Virus record (IMG/VR): IMGVR_UViG_3300032820_000035
Span: 1 to 39,340 of that record
Length of the DNA stretch: 39,340 nucleotides
Strand: one strand, 5' to 3'
Source of the DNA: a virus
The first letter of the stretch is position 1. Each line of letters begins with the position of its first letter. This document shows, in pieces, positions 23,855 through 31,543 of the stretch. The notes under the pieces are model-generated. The model searched no databases. It saw only the letters and a program-made list of their open reading frames with translations, and was not told where the DNA came from. Made by a program: the position numbers and the translations under genes.

Positions 23855-26800
23855 ATGGCATTAGTTTCACCAGGAGTACAAGTAAGCGTAATAGACGAAA
23901 GTTTCTATACACCGGCCGAACCAGGCACGGTGCCAATGATATTCGTTGCATCAGCACAAGATAAAACATCAAGTTCAGGAACAGGAACAGCATCAGGCAC
24001 AACAGCCGCAAATGCTGGTAAAGTTAATCTAATTACTTCTCAAAGAGAGTTAGCAGAAACATTTGGTGATCCTACATTTACTAAAGATGGTAATAATAAT
24101 CCTATACATGGTGGTGAACTTAATGAATGGGGACTACAAGCGGCTTACTCTTATTTAGGTGTAGCCAACAGAGCTTATGTTGTTAGAGCGGCAGTTGATA
24201 CTGGAGAATTAAATGCTTCTGCAACAACACCAGCGGCTAACCCTCCATCAGGAACTTATTGGCTAGATACTGCTAATACAGAATGGGGAGTATTTGTTTG
24301 GAATGGTAATGCGTCAACTACTACAGGTGGACAAACATTTACAAAACATGATCCAATAGTTATAACTGACAAAACAAATTGCGTAGGAGGTGTTGCAGGT
24401 GCAGTACCTAAAACTTCAATAGGAGCAGTTGGTGATTATGCCATTAATGCTACTACTACGTATAACGATTTATATTTTAAAAAGCATGATGGAACTTGGC
24501 AAAAAGTTGCTTCTGCAGGATGGAAACAAAGTAATCCTGCTATAATTGGTGCAACATCAAATCCAACTATTACTAATGGTAAGACTATGACTCTTAATGG
24601 TAATAATGTTACTGCTTCAGGAACTACTTTAGATGCTTTAGTTACAGAAATAAACACTAATAATCCACACGCAGGTATTAAAGCTAAAAATCTTGATAAC
24701 AAATTAGCAATTTATTCAGACGGTTCTCAAGCTGGTCCTTTAGATACTAAAGTGACAATTGTAGACGGTACAGGACTAATGGCAGAAGTAGGAATTACTG
24801 CTTCAACTGGTGATGGTTATAAAATACCAGCATACAATACTTCTACTCACACTAACGTTCCAGCATTTAAAGGAACTCTAGGTAATGATGGAATGGCGTC
24901 AGGCGCTATTTGGCTTAAAACAACTAGTCCAAATTTAGGTGCAAATTGGAAAGTTAAGAAATTTAATGATACTACTAAACTTTGGGAAGACGTAAGTGCT
25001 TCATTATACTCTAGCAATGAATCTGCATTATATAGTTTAGATTTATCTGGAGGAGGAGTAAATCTTCCAGTTGGTACATTATACGTTAATACAGTAAATG
25101 GTCAAACTGGCGAAGCTGATTTTAAACTTTTCAGACGAGCAAACACAGGTTCAACAACAATTACATCAAGTGCAATAGCAACACAATTAACAGCGGCTAC
25201 ATATGCAGTTACTATAGAAGAATCAATAGTAGGAGCAGAAGCTCTTGCTTCTAAGACTTTTAGTGTAACAACTACTGCGGCAACTACTGATGCTGATGTA
25301 TTAGCAGGCGAAATTAATAACGCAAGTTTTACAAATGTTAGTGCTAGTGTTGATACACTTAACAGAGTTGTAATAACTCACAATGATGGTGGAGAAATTA
25401 AAATTACTGACACAGATGGATTAATAGCTCTAGCAGGAATAACACAAGATTCAACTAACGTAACATATGAACCAGGTATAGATCCAGCTAGTCCTCCTAC
25501 TCCTAGAGTATATAGAGGATCTAATTGGGGAGCATTAACACATAATTCTTCTTCAACAGCTCCTACTTCACTTGCAACAGATGGACAACTTTGGTATTCA
25601 TCTATTGTTGACCAAGCAGATATTATGGAACATACAGGTGCTAAATGGGATGGTTATTTAACTGTAAATGCAAACACAGATCCAGCAGGACCACAAGTTT
25701 CTGCTACAGCACCAACTACACAATCAGATGCTACAGCTCTTGTAGATAGAGATTTATGGATTGATTCAAGTGATTTAGAAAACTATCCTAAAATTTCTAG
25801 ATGGAATGCAAGTACATTAAAATGGGTAGCAGTAGATAATTCAGATCAAACAACAGAAGATGGTATTGTATTTGCAGATAGTAGATCAAGTACAGCAGGC
25901 GCAGATGAAACAGATGCTACAATTGTTGCTTTACTAACTAGCGATTTTGTAGATACAGATGCACCAGATCCAGCATTATATCCAAAAGGAACTTTACTTT
26001 TCAATACACGTAGAAGTGGATTTAATGTTAAGAAATTTGCAAGAAATCATGTAGACACTACAGCTAACAATCTTAGAATGGGTAGTGCATCTATGAGTGG
26101 TTATTATGCTCACAGATGGGTTACAGAATCAGCTAATAATTCAGATGGTTCAGGTTCATTTGGACGAAGATCACAAAGAAAAGTTGTTGTACAATCACTT
26201 CAAGCATTGGTTAATGCTAATCAAGAAATTAGAGATGATGAATCAAGAATATTCAACGTAGTTGCTTGTCCTGGTTATCCAGAACTAATAGGTGAATTGG
26301 TTAGTCTTAATAATGACAGAAACTTGTCAGCATTTATAGTTGGTGATTCACCAATGAGATTAACATCAGATGCAACGTCATTAAACAACTGGGCAACTAA
26401 CGTTAGTTCAGCAACTGAAGACAATGACAATGGTCTTGTAACTAACGACGATTATCTTGGAGTGTTTTATCCATCAGGATTTACAAGTGATAATTTTGGT
26501 AACAACGTTGTTGTTCCACCAAGTCACATGATGCTTAGAACAATTGCTTTAAGTGATCAAGTTTCATTTCCATGGTTTGCTCCAGCAGGTACAAGACGAG
26601 GAGGAATTACAAACGCTAGTTCAACTGGATATATAGATTCAGAAGGAGAATTTGTAAGTTCTCCATTAAATGAAGGTCAAAGAGACACTTTATATTCTAG
26701 CAATGTTAATCCACTTACTTTTATAACAGGTGCTGGTTTAGTTAATTATGGACAAAAAACTAGAGCAGGTGGTACTTCATCTTTAGACAGAATTAACGTA

Positions 26801-27103
26801 TCAAGATTAGTAATTTACTTAAGAAGTCAATTAAACAAATTGGCTAGACCTTTTGTATTTGAACCTAATGATAAAATTACAAGAGATGAAATAAAAGCAC
26901 AGGCAGATAGCTTATTACTTGAATTAGTAGGTAACAGAGCATTATATGACTTCTTAGTAGTGTGTGATGAATCAAATAACACACCTTCAAGAATTGACAG
27001 AAACGAACTATATTTAGATATAGCAATTGAACCAGTAAAAGCAATAGAATTTATATACATTCCATTGAGACTTAAAAATACTGGCGAAATAGCTGGTTTA
27101 TAA
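23855..27103 (+). CDS. 18: Tail sheath protein gp18 with large surface insertion
   Basis: Forms the contractile sheath. The N-terminal handshake region begins MALVSPGVQVSVIDESFYTP and includes NLITSQRELAETFGDPTF and YLGVANRAYVVRAAVD. The C-terminal core (from about 711) has TLLFNTRRSGFNVKKF, DSPMRLTSD, FPWFAPAGTRRGGI, LVNYGQKTRAG, RINVSRLVIYLRSQL and the sheath signature at the end (DIAIEPVKAIEFIYIPLRL). At 1082 aa it is far longer than T4 gp18 (659 aa). The extra material, about residues 130-700, holds repeated W-rich modules and two modules resembling each other (see repeat entry). These would project from the sheath surface, as insertion domains do in other sheath proteins. It is followed by gp19 as in T4. 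Confidence 0.93.
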   Translation: MALVSPGVQVSVIDESFYTPAEPGTVPMIFVASAQDKTSSSGTGTASGTTAANAGKVNLITSQRELAETFGDPTFTKDGNNNPIHGGELNEWGLQAAYSYLGVANRAYVVRAAVDTGELNASATTPAANPPSGTYWLDTANTEWGVFVWNGNASTTTGGQTFTKHDPIVITDKTNCVGGVAGAVPKTSIGAVGDYAINATTTYNDLYFKKHDGTWQKVASAGWKQSNPAIIGATSNPTITNGKTMTLNGNNVTASGTTLDALVTEINTNNPHAGIKAKNLDNKLAIYSDGSQAGPLDTKVTIVDGTGLMAEVGITASTGDGYKIPAYNTSTHTNVPAFKGTLGNDGMASGAIWLKTTSPNLGANWKVKKFNDTTKLWEDVSASLYSSNESALYSLDLSGGGVNLPVGTLYVNTVNGQTGEADFKLFRRANTGSTTITSSAIATQLTAATYAVTIEESIVGAEALASKTFSVTTTAATTDADVLAGEINNASFTNVSASVDTLNRVVITHNDGGEIKITDTDGLIALAGITQDSTNVTYEPGIDPASPPTPRVYRGSNWGALTHNSSSTAPTSLATDGQLWYSSIVDQADIMEHTGAKWDGYLTVNANTDPAGPQVSATAPTTQSDATALVDRDLWIDSSDLENYPKISRWNASTLKWVAVDNSDQTTEDGIVFADSRSSTAGADETDATIVALLTSDFVDTDAPDPALYPKGTLLFNTRRSGFNVKKFARNHVDTTANNLRMGSASMSGYYAHRWVTESANNSDGSGSFGRRSQRKVVVQSLQALVNANQEIRDDESRIFNVVACPGYPELIGELVSLNNDRNLSAFIVGDSPMRLTSDATSLNNWATNVSSATEDNDNGLVTNDDYLGVFYPSGFTSDNFGNNVVVPPSHMMLRTIALSDQVSFPWFAPAGTRRGGITNASSTGYIDSEGEFVSSPLNEGQRDTLYSSNVNPLTFITGAGLVNYGQKTRAGGTSSLDRINVSRLVIYLRSQLNKLARPFVFEPNDKITRDEIKAQADSLLLELVGNRALYDFLVVCDESNNTPSRIDRNELYLDIAIEPVKAIEFIYIPLRLKNTGEIAGL
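24250..25840 (+). repeat. Modular insertion in the sheath protein
   Basis: W-rich beta modules recur near residues 132 (TYWLDTANTEWGVFVWNG), 351 (AIWLKTT...KLWEDV), 577 (GQLWYSS...KWDGYL) and 633 (RDLWIDSS...LKWVAV). Two further modules resemble each other: TTLDALVTEINTNN...LAIYSDGS (about 250) and TDADVLAGEINNAS...VVITHNDG (about 480), a D-x-L-x-x-E-I-N pattern followed by a beta strand. They are diverged protein repeats within one gene. Confidence 0.65.
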
Positions 27104-27106
27104 TAG

Positions 27107-27114
27107 GATAAATA
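27107..27114 (+). promoter_or_regulatory. T4-type late box GATAAATA before gp19
   Basis: Located 19 nt before the gp19 ATG. The predicted transcript would start at about 27120, immediately before GGAG (27122-27125), leaving an SD-led leader of about 14 nt. Confidence 0.6.
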
Positions 27115-27133
27115 TTAATAGGAGATTATAAAA

Positions 27134-27760
27134 ATGAGTATATCAACATTATCAAAGATTACAGTACCTTTGAGTTCTAATCAAAGTTCTAGTAACCAAG
27201 GCCTATTAATGCCTAAGTTACAATATCGTTTTAGAGTAACTTTAGAAAACTTTGGTGTATCTACTCCTACTACTGAACTTACTAAACAAGTTCAGGATGT
27301 GATGAGACCTAATTTAAGTTTTGAAAAAACAACTATTGATGTTTATAATTCAAAAGTATATCTTGCAGGTAAGCATACTTGGGAGCCAATTACTTTAACA
27401 TTAAGAGAAGATGTTGCAAACAATGTTCAAAAATTAGTAGGCGAACAATTGCAGAAACAATTCGATTTCTTCGAACAATCTGCGGCGGCATCTGGAGCAG
27501 ATTACAAATTTGTAACTAGAATTGAAATAACAGATGGAGCTAACGGAGCCAATGTAGTTAATGTTTTAGAAACATGGGAATTATATGGTTGTTATCTTGA
27601 TTCTGCAAATTACAATACTTTAGCATATAACACTAGCGAACCAGTAACTGTAACACTTTCTATTGTATACGACAATGCTATACAAACACCACAAGGTTCA
27701 GGTGTAGGAACATCTGTAGGAAGAACAGTAAACACTTTAATTACTGGTGGCGGCGCATAA
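27134..27760 (+). CDS. 19: Tail tube protein gp19
   Basis: Builds the inner tail tube under the sheath. The 208-aa sequence shows the tube fold pattern: LQYRFRVTLENFG (29-41), VQDVMRPNLSFEKTTIDVYN, the strand-loop AGKHTWEPITLTLRED, a helix region (VGEQLQKQFDFFEQSAAA) and closing strands WELYGCYLDSANYN and EPVTVTLSIVYDNAIQ. T4 gp19 is 163 aa; the extra length is at the N-terminus and in a Gly-rich C-terminal tail. It lies directly after gp18, is preceded by a late box and a GGAG, and is followed by a strong terminator, which fits a very highly expressed gene. Confidence 0.93.
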   Translation: MSISTLSKITVPLSSNQSSSNQGLLMPKLQYRFRVTLENFGVSTPTTELTKQVQDVMRPNLSFEKTTIDVYNSKVYLAGKHTWEPITLTLREDVANNVQKLVGEQLQKQFDFFEQSAAASGADYKFVTRIEITDGANGANVVNVLETWELYGCYLDSANYNTLAYNTSEPVTVTLSIVYDNAIQTPQGSGVGTSVGRTVNTLITGGGA

Positions 27761-27787
27761 TAACAAAATTTAAAATTCCACTAATAG

Positions 27788-27812
27788 AGGAGGCGCTAAG
27801 GCGCCTTTTTTA
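27788..27812 (+). terminator. Rho-independent terminator after gp19
   Basis: A 6-bp GC stem AGGCGC/GCGCCT with loop TAAG (27791-27806) is followed by a run of six T (27806-27811). It lies between gp19 and the next late promoter at 27836. Confidence 0.9.
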
Positions 27813-27835
27813 TTCTCTACCCTGTTTTTCTACTC

Positions 27836-27843
27836 GATAAATA
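27836..27843 (+). promoter_or_regulatory. Late box GATAAATA 6 nt before the tube-like gene
   Basis: GATAAATA, then CTGTAT, then the ATG at 27850. The 17-nt stretch differs by a single base from the one before the gene at 33149. No Shine-Dalgarno is possible between box and ATG. Confidence 0.7.
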
Positions 27844-27849
27844 CTGTAT

Positions 27850-28998
27850 ATGGCAAACTTACTAAACGGATTTTTAGATAACTTAAAAAGTGGTATATTA
27901 GGACCTAAAGGTAATTTAGGTGACTTTGCTCATGCGGCTAGACTGTATGTAGATGACAGTTTTAGACTTGCTCCAAAGAGTAAATTTTTATATCACGTAA
28001 CATTTAACATTAATGATAGTGCTGGTATAACTGATCCACCCTTAACAAATCATAAACATGAATTGAATATGTTAGTAAAACAGGTTGACTTACCTAAATA
28101 TACAATTGATGTGGATATGGTTCAAGCATATAATAAGAAAAGAAAAATTCAAAAAAGAATTCAATATGATCCAGTAGCTATTTCATTTCATGATGACAAT
28201 TATGGAGTAACTACTGCACTATGGGAATGTTATTATAGATATTACTTTAAAGACGGTAACTATGGAGACACAATGACAGATGGTTCTCCTGATATGACAT
28301 CACCACCTGCATATAAAAAACCTTATAATAGAGGATTAACATATATGTCGTCTGAAATGAACAAATTTAATTTTGGATTAGACAATAATAGTCTTGCTCC
28401 ATTTTTTCACAGTATTCAAATTTATCAAATGGCTAGAAAAACATATACTTGTTACACATTAGTTAACCCTATAATTTCTGGTTGGGAACATGATTCACTT
28501 TCTAATGAAGACACAGGTCCAGTACAAAATCGAATGAGAGTAGAATATGAAGCAGTATTTTATAGTCGGGGTCCAGTAAGTCAAGGTAAGGCACCTAAAA
28601 CTTTTGCCGATCCTGCTCATTATGATAGAACTCCAAGTCCTAATTCATTAAGTGGTGGTGGTACAACAAGTGTATTTGGAACTGGTGGTATATTAGATGG
28701 TTTATTTGGTGGAGGAGGTTCAGGACCTAATACTTACATAGGCAGTCAAGGAGGTAAGAGAGGAAAAATGACCTTAGGATCTATCATTAGGACTGCTAAT
28801 AGAATTAGAAATTTGAAAAAATTAAGTAAAGATGGTTTAAGACAAGAAGGATTTAATATATTAGTAGGAGCAATTGGTAAAATAGGACAAACGGCAGATG
28901 CTTCTAAAGGTGTTGCAAATACACATCTTGGAAAATCTATTAATAGTGTTAGAAGTGGAGTAGTAAAAGCAATCCAAAAAACAAACAAACTCATATAG
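27850..28998 (+). CDS. Tube-like baseplate protein (gp48/gp54- or gp19-type)
   Basis: A 382-aa tail protein. The first 240 residues show tube-fold blocks: KSKFLYHVTFNIN (about 39-51), MLVKQVDLPKYTIDVDMVQAY, RIQYDPVAISFHDDN and, later, TYTCYTLVNPIISGWEHDSL and MRVEYEAVFYSRG. KQVDLPKY...YDPVAISFHDD is the arrangement seen in tail-tube and tube-initiator proteins of contractile tails. The C-terminal 130 residues are Gly-rich, then basic (KRGKMTLGSIIRTANRIRNL). It follows gp19 but is separated by a terminator and has its own late box. Which T4 protein it replaces (gp48 or gp54) cannot be decided by eye. The predicted mRNA is leaderless. Confidence 0.65.
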   Translation: MANLLNGFLDNLKSGILGPKGNLGDFAHAARLYVDDSFRLAPKSKFLYHVTFNINDSAGITDPPLTNHKHELNMLVKQVDLPKYTIDVDMVQAYNKKRKIQKRIQYDPVAISFHDDNYGVTTALWECYYRYYFKDGNYGDTMTDGSPDMTSPPAYKKPYNRGLTYMSSEMNKFNFGLDNNSLAPFFHSIQIYQMARKTYTCYTLVNPIISGWEHDSLSNEDTGPVQNRMRVEYEAVFYSRGPVSQGKAPKTFADPAHYDRTPSPNSLSGGGTTSVFGTGGILDGLFGGGGSGPNTYIGSQGGKRGKMTLGSIIRTANRIRNLKKLSKDGLRQEGFNILVGAIGKIGQTADASKGVANTHLGKSINSVRSGVVKAIQKTNKLI

Positions 28999-29007
28999 GA
29001 TAAATTT

Positions 29008-29382
29008 ATGGCATTACCTAATACAAACATACCAAATGAATCTAAAGACAGTTCAGCACCTGTTAAAGAATTTTTTAATAAATTTTTTACTGATCCTATA
29101 AATTTTCCTAGCAACCAAGTAGATGCAGTTGTTGGATTTTTTGAATCTAGAGGCTTTGATAAAGTTGCTAGTAGAAGTACTGCAACAGTTTTATTACAAC
29201 AAGCTAAATTAGATGGTGTTAATGTTTTTGAATTAGTTGACACATTAAAAGGTGTAGAATCTGCTAAACTCAGTTTTATGGTTACTGAAATTCTTAATCA
29301 TAATAGATCAAAAATATCAACGTTAGGTTATAAAATTACAAACCCAAACGAGTCTACTGAAAAAAGAAATATAGTGGTGTAA
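29008..29382 (+). CDS. Hypothetical helical structural-type protein, 124 aa
   Basis: No named function recognised. A small, mostly helical protein: VKEFFNKFFTDPINFPSNQV (19-38), ATVLLQQAKLDGVNVFELVD, TLKGVESAKLSFMVTEILN, then TLGYKITNPNESTEKRNIVV at the C-terminus. It sits between the tube-like protein and gp4, with ATAGGA 8 nt before the ATG. I recall similar proteins in marine T4-like phages at this location, so a virion-assembly role is likely but unverified. Confidence 0.7.
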   Translation: MALPNTNIPNESKDSSAPVKEFFNKFFTDPINFPSNQVDAVVGFFESRGFDKVASRSTATVLLQQAKLDGVNVFELVDTLKGVESAKLSFMVTEILNHNRSKISTLGYKITNPNESTEKRNIVV

Positions 29383-29386
29383 GTCC

Positions 29387-29824
29387 ATGAAACGTTATAT
29401 TAATGGTAGATTCAATCCAAAGAATCCTAGCAAATACATAGGTAATAGATCACCTTTATATAGATCAAGTTGGGAATTTGCTTTCATGAGATTTTGTGAT
29501 GAAAGTCCTAGTATTAGCAAATGGGCCAATGAAGCAATTAAGATACCTTACAAACATCCTTTCACAGGAAAATTTTCAATATATGTTCCTGATTTTTTTA
29601 TAGCATATACAGATAAAGCAGGTAAAAGTCATGCAGAAGTTGTAGAAATTAAACCAGAAAATCAAACTAGAAAAGAAAAATTAGGTGAAAGCAAAGCTAA
29701 CAAAATACAATATGTTATTAATCAAGCTAAATGGAATTCCGCTATGGCTTGGTGTAAAAATAAAGGTTTTAAATTTAGAGTAGTAAATGAAAAAGACCTT
29801 TTCCATACTGGAAGACGCGGTTAA
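29387..29824 (+). CDS. 4: Head completion nuclease gp4
   Basis: T4 gp4 (also called gp50) stabilises the filled head and has a TnsA/restriction-endonuclease-like fold. Visible are YIGNRSPLYRSSWEFAFMRF (17-36) with the first acidic residue, then IYVPDFFIAY and VVEIKPENQTRKEK, giving the E...PD...ExK metal-binding triad of this fold. The length (145 aa) is close to T4 gp4 (150 aa). It is 4 nt downstream of the preceding gene, so it is probably translated by coupling. It ends shortly before gp16. Confidence 0.87.
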   Translation: MKRYINGRFNPKNPSKYIGNRSPLYRSSWEFAFMRFCDESPSISKWANEAIKIPYKHPFTGKFSIYVPDFFIAYTDKAGKSHAEVVEIKPENQTRKEKLGESKANKIQYVINQAKWNSAMAWCKNKGFKFRVVNEKDLFHTGRRG

Positions 29825-29831
29825 AATTCTA

Positions 29832-29839
29832 AATAAATA
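29832..29839 (+). promoter_or_regulatory. Late box AATAAATA before gp16
   Basis: Located 14 nt before the ATG. The predicted leader is about 9 nt and has no Shine-Dalgarno. Confidence 0.5.
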
Positions 29840-29853
29840 TAGTAGTATATAAT

Positions 29854-30360
29854 ATGACTAAAAAATTAGAAGAACTTTTAAACTTACCTGAATCTCAATC
29901 CATAGTAGATGAAGATAAAGCCAATGAGAAACAGGCTAAAGTTAAAGCAGAAGCAGAAAAAGAACAAATAACTACCAAAAGAGATATAGCAGAACTAGAC
30001 AAAATAACTGCCGCTTTACCTAGAGTAGACGGATTAGGTTCATTAGGTGATACAGAATTAAATGATATTAGTTCTAAAGCCATAGATGCATATGAAGATT
30101 TAATGGATTTAGGTATGAACGTAGAAAGTAGGTACTCTTCTAGAGTGTTTGAAGTAGCAGGACAAATGCTCAAAACAGCCCTTGATTCCAAGGTAGCTAA
30201 AATAGACAAGAAGCTTAAAATGGTCGATTTACAGTTAAAGAAACAAAAACAAGACTCTAAACAAGGTACAGAAGACACTTCTAGCATAGTACAGGGCGAA
30301 GGATATGTTATATCTGACCGTAATAGTTTATTAGAGAAACTTAGAAAACTGGATAAATAA
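29854..30360 (+). CDS. 16: Small terminase subunit gp16
   Basis: Recognises and presents DNA to the large terminase. The 168-aa product has a charged N-terminal region (DEDKANEKQAKVKAEAEKEQ, coiled-coil-like), a central helical pair (DAYEDLMDLGMNVESRYSSR and VFEVAGQMLKTALDSKVAKI) and KKLKMVDLQLKKQKQ. The VFEVAGQMLKTA-KIDKKLKM block is the pattern seen in T4-like gp16. It lies two genes before gp17. The last codons (GAT AAA TAA) double as the late box of the following gene. Confidence 0.8.
   Translation: MTKKLEELLNLPESQSIVDEDKANEKQAKVKAEAEKEQITTKRDIAELDKITAALPRVDGLGSLGDTELNDISSKAIDAYEDLMDLGMNVESRYSSRVFEVAGQMLKTALDSKVAKIDKKLKMVDLQLKKQKQDSKQGTEDTSSIVQGEGYVISDRNSLLEKLRKLDK
30352..30359 (+). promoter_or_regulatory. 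Late box GATAAATA embedded in the gp16 stop, 6 nt before the next ATG
   Basis: The box covers the final codons of gp16 and part of its TAA. It is followed by ATACGT and the ATG at 30366, predicting a leader of 0-1 nt. Confidence 0.65.
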
Positions 30361-30365
30361 TACGT

Positions 30366-30914
30366 ATGCAAATAGATTTTAAAAAATATATAGCAGAAAG
30401 TAAAAAAACTTACAATTTTAAAGTAGGTTTAGCAGGTATGTTAGCAGATGATACTGGTGATAGACTTGAATCTTTAATGCAAAAATTTAGTGTAGTTAAC
30501 ATGAGTAACGGTAAAAAAACACCTATTCAAAAGAAAGCATTAGATTTCCCTGCATTAGAAAATACAGAAGTTACATATTTTGACATTGAAGTTGAATATC
30601 CAACAACTACTTCTGTCCTTGAGCAATACTTAAAAGATTCATTAGGACTACCTGCTAATCATGTAGTAGTTAGAAAACCTGGTGATCCTTTAGTTGCTAT
30701 ACAAGAAGAACCTAAAGCAAATGGAGATAAGAAAGCAAATTTAGAAAGTGACTATCCTAAAAGTGATTCTGCCGCAACAAAAACAGCAGGAGATTCAAGA
30801 GTAATGGAACTACTTAAAGAATTAGAAAAAGTTAGAAAAGATAGAGATGCACCTGATGCCGCTAAAGATGTTAAAGTTAATCCAGAAGGCAATAAAGGAA
30901 TAATGGAGAAATAA
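30366..30914 (+). CDS. Unknown protein between terminase subunits, 182 aa
   Basis: Not recognised as a named family. The N-terminal 110 residues form a compact alpha/beta pattern: KKTYNFKVGLAGMLADD (13-29), SLMQKFSVVNMSNGKKTPIQ, LDFPALENTEVTYFDIEVEY, and VLEQYLKDSLGLPANHVVVR. The remainder is charged and probably disordered (QEEPKANGDKKANLESD, VRKDRDAPDAAKD). I recall relatives in marine phages without function, often near packaging genes. A head or packaging role is inferred from its place between gp16 and gp17. A late box ends 6 nt before its ATG. It ends 2 nt before the next gene. Confidence 0.72.
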   Translation: MQIDFKKYIAESKKTYNFKVGLAGMLADDTGDRLESLMQKFSVVNMSNGKKTPIQKKALDFPALENTEVTYFDIEVEYPTTTSVLEQYLKDSLGLPANHVVVRKPGDPLVAIQEEPKANGDKKANLESDYPKSDSAATKTAGDSRVMELLKELEKVRKDRDAPDAAKDVKVNPEGNKGIMEK

Positions 30915-30916
30915 AA

Positions 30917-31495
30917 ATGGATATTAGTGATTTTAATATTAGAAAACATATAGAAAAGATAGACAAGATTCAAACTAAAGAACAGTTGAAAGAAGAAGCC
31001 GACAAAGCAAATATAAAAGAAGCGGCTCAAATTTCTATTGCTGGCGACTCTGCAGACGAAGTTAATAACTTAATGCAAATTTTTAGAAATGCAGGTGTAC
31101 AAGCTCCAGCTTCTATGTCACCTTGCGGAACAGAAGTTACACCAGACATGATTAATCAAGAACCAAAAGCTGATGAACCAGAAACTGGTGATGAAACATT
31201 AGATAAAATTTTAAGTCCTGAAGATGAACTAGCTTCAGAAGAAACTAAAGACGAAGTACCTGGTCAAGCAAGTACTACACCTGATCCTAAATATCAAGAT
31301 GCACAATATATGACAAAAGATATTGCAGGTGGTATTAATAAAGCTAAAAAAACATATCCTAAAGTATCAGATGGTGATAATCCAATGGCAGTCAAAGAAA
31401 GACTTATTTCGGAATACCAAATGTTTAAAAATAAAACAGAACCTCGTGGAACTGTAGTTACTGACGATATGATTAATCAAAAATCAACGAAATAG
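30917..31495 (+). CDS. Unknown acidic protein upstream of gp17, 192 aa
   Basis: No function recognised. Strongly acidic and mostly disordered-looking in the middle (PKADEPETGDETLDKILSPE). A conserved-looking core is QISIAGDSADEVNNLMQIFRNAGVQ (about 38-62). The phrases TEVTPDMINQE and TVVTDDMINQK occur near residues 72 and 182 as a short internal repeat. It begins 2 nt after the preceding gene and ATGGAGAAATAAAA provides a GGAG for its ATG. Together with its neighbour it forms a two-gene insert between small and large terminase. Confidence 0.72.
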   Translation: MDISDFNIRKHIEKIDKIQTKEQLKEEADKANIKEAAQISIAGDSADEVNNLMQIFRNAGVQAPASMSPCGTEVTPDMINQEPKADEPETGDETLDKILSPEDELASEETKDEVPGQASTTPDPKYQDAQYMTKDIAGGINKAKKTYPKVSDGDNPMAVKERLISEYQMFKNKTEPRGTVVTDDMINQKSTK

Positions 31496-31530
31496 ACCCC
31501 CGAATATAATATTTCCTCCCCATAATCCAC

Positions 31531-31538
31531 AATAAATA
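31531..31538 (+). promoter_or_regulatory. Late box AATAAATA 5 nt before gp17
   Basis: AATAAATA, then CTGTT, then the ATG at 31544. A start 6 nt past the box would be the A of ATG itself. The CTG immediately after the box is shared with two other leaderless-type sites. Confidence 0.7.
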
Positions 31539-31543
31539 CTGTT

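Noticed and set aside
28999-29006. GATAAATT as a late box before the 124-aa gene
   Set aside because: The last base deviates and only 1 nt separates it from the ATG; ATAGGA just upstream is a plain ribosome-binding site for readthrough expression.
28746-29243. Antisense 165-aa frame across the end of the tube-like gene and the 124-aa gene
   Set aside because: Translation is a hydrophobic, Ser/Leu-rich mirror of coding sequence and no start signal is visible; both genes on the plus strand are better supported.
29895-30371. Antisense 158-aa frame opposite gp16
   Set aside because: Fully overlaps the terminase small-subunit gene, which shows family motifs; the antisense product is Ser/Leu-rich without motifs.
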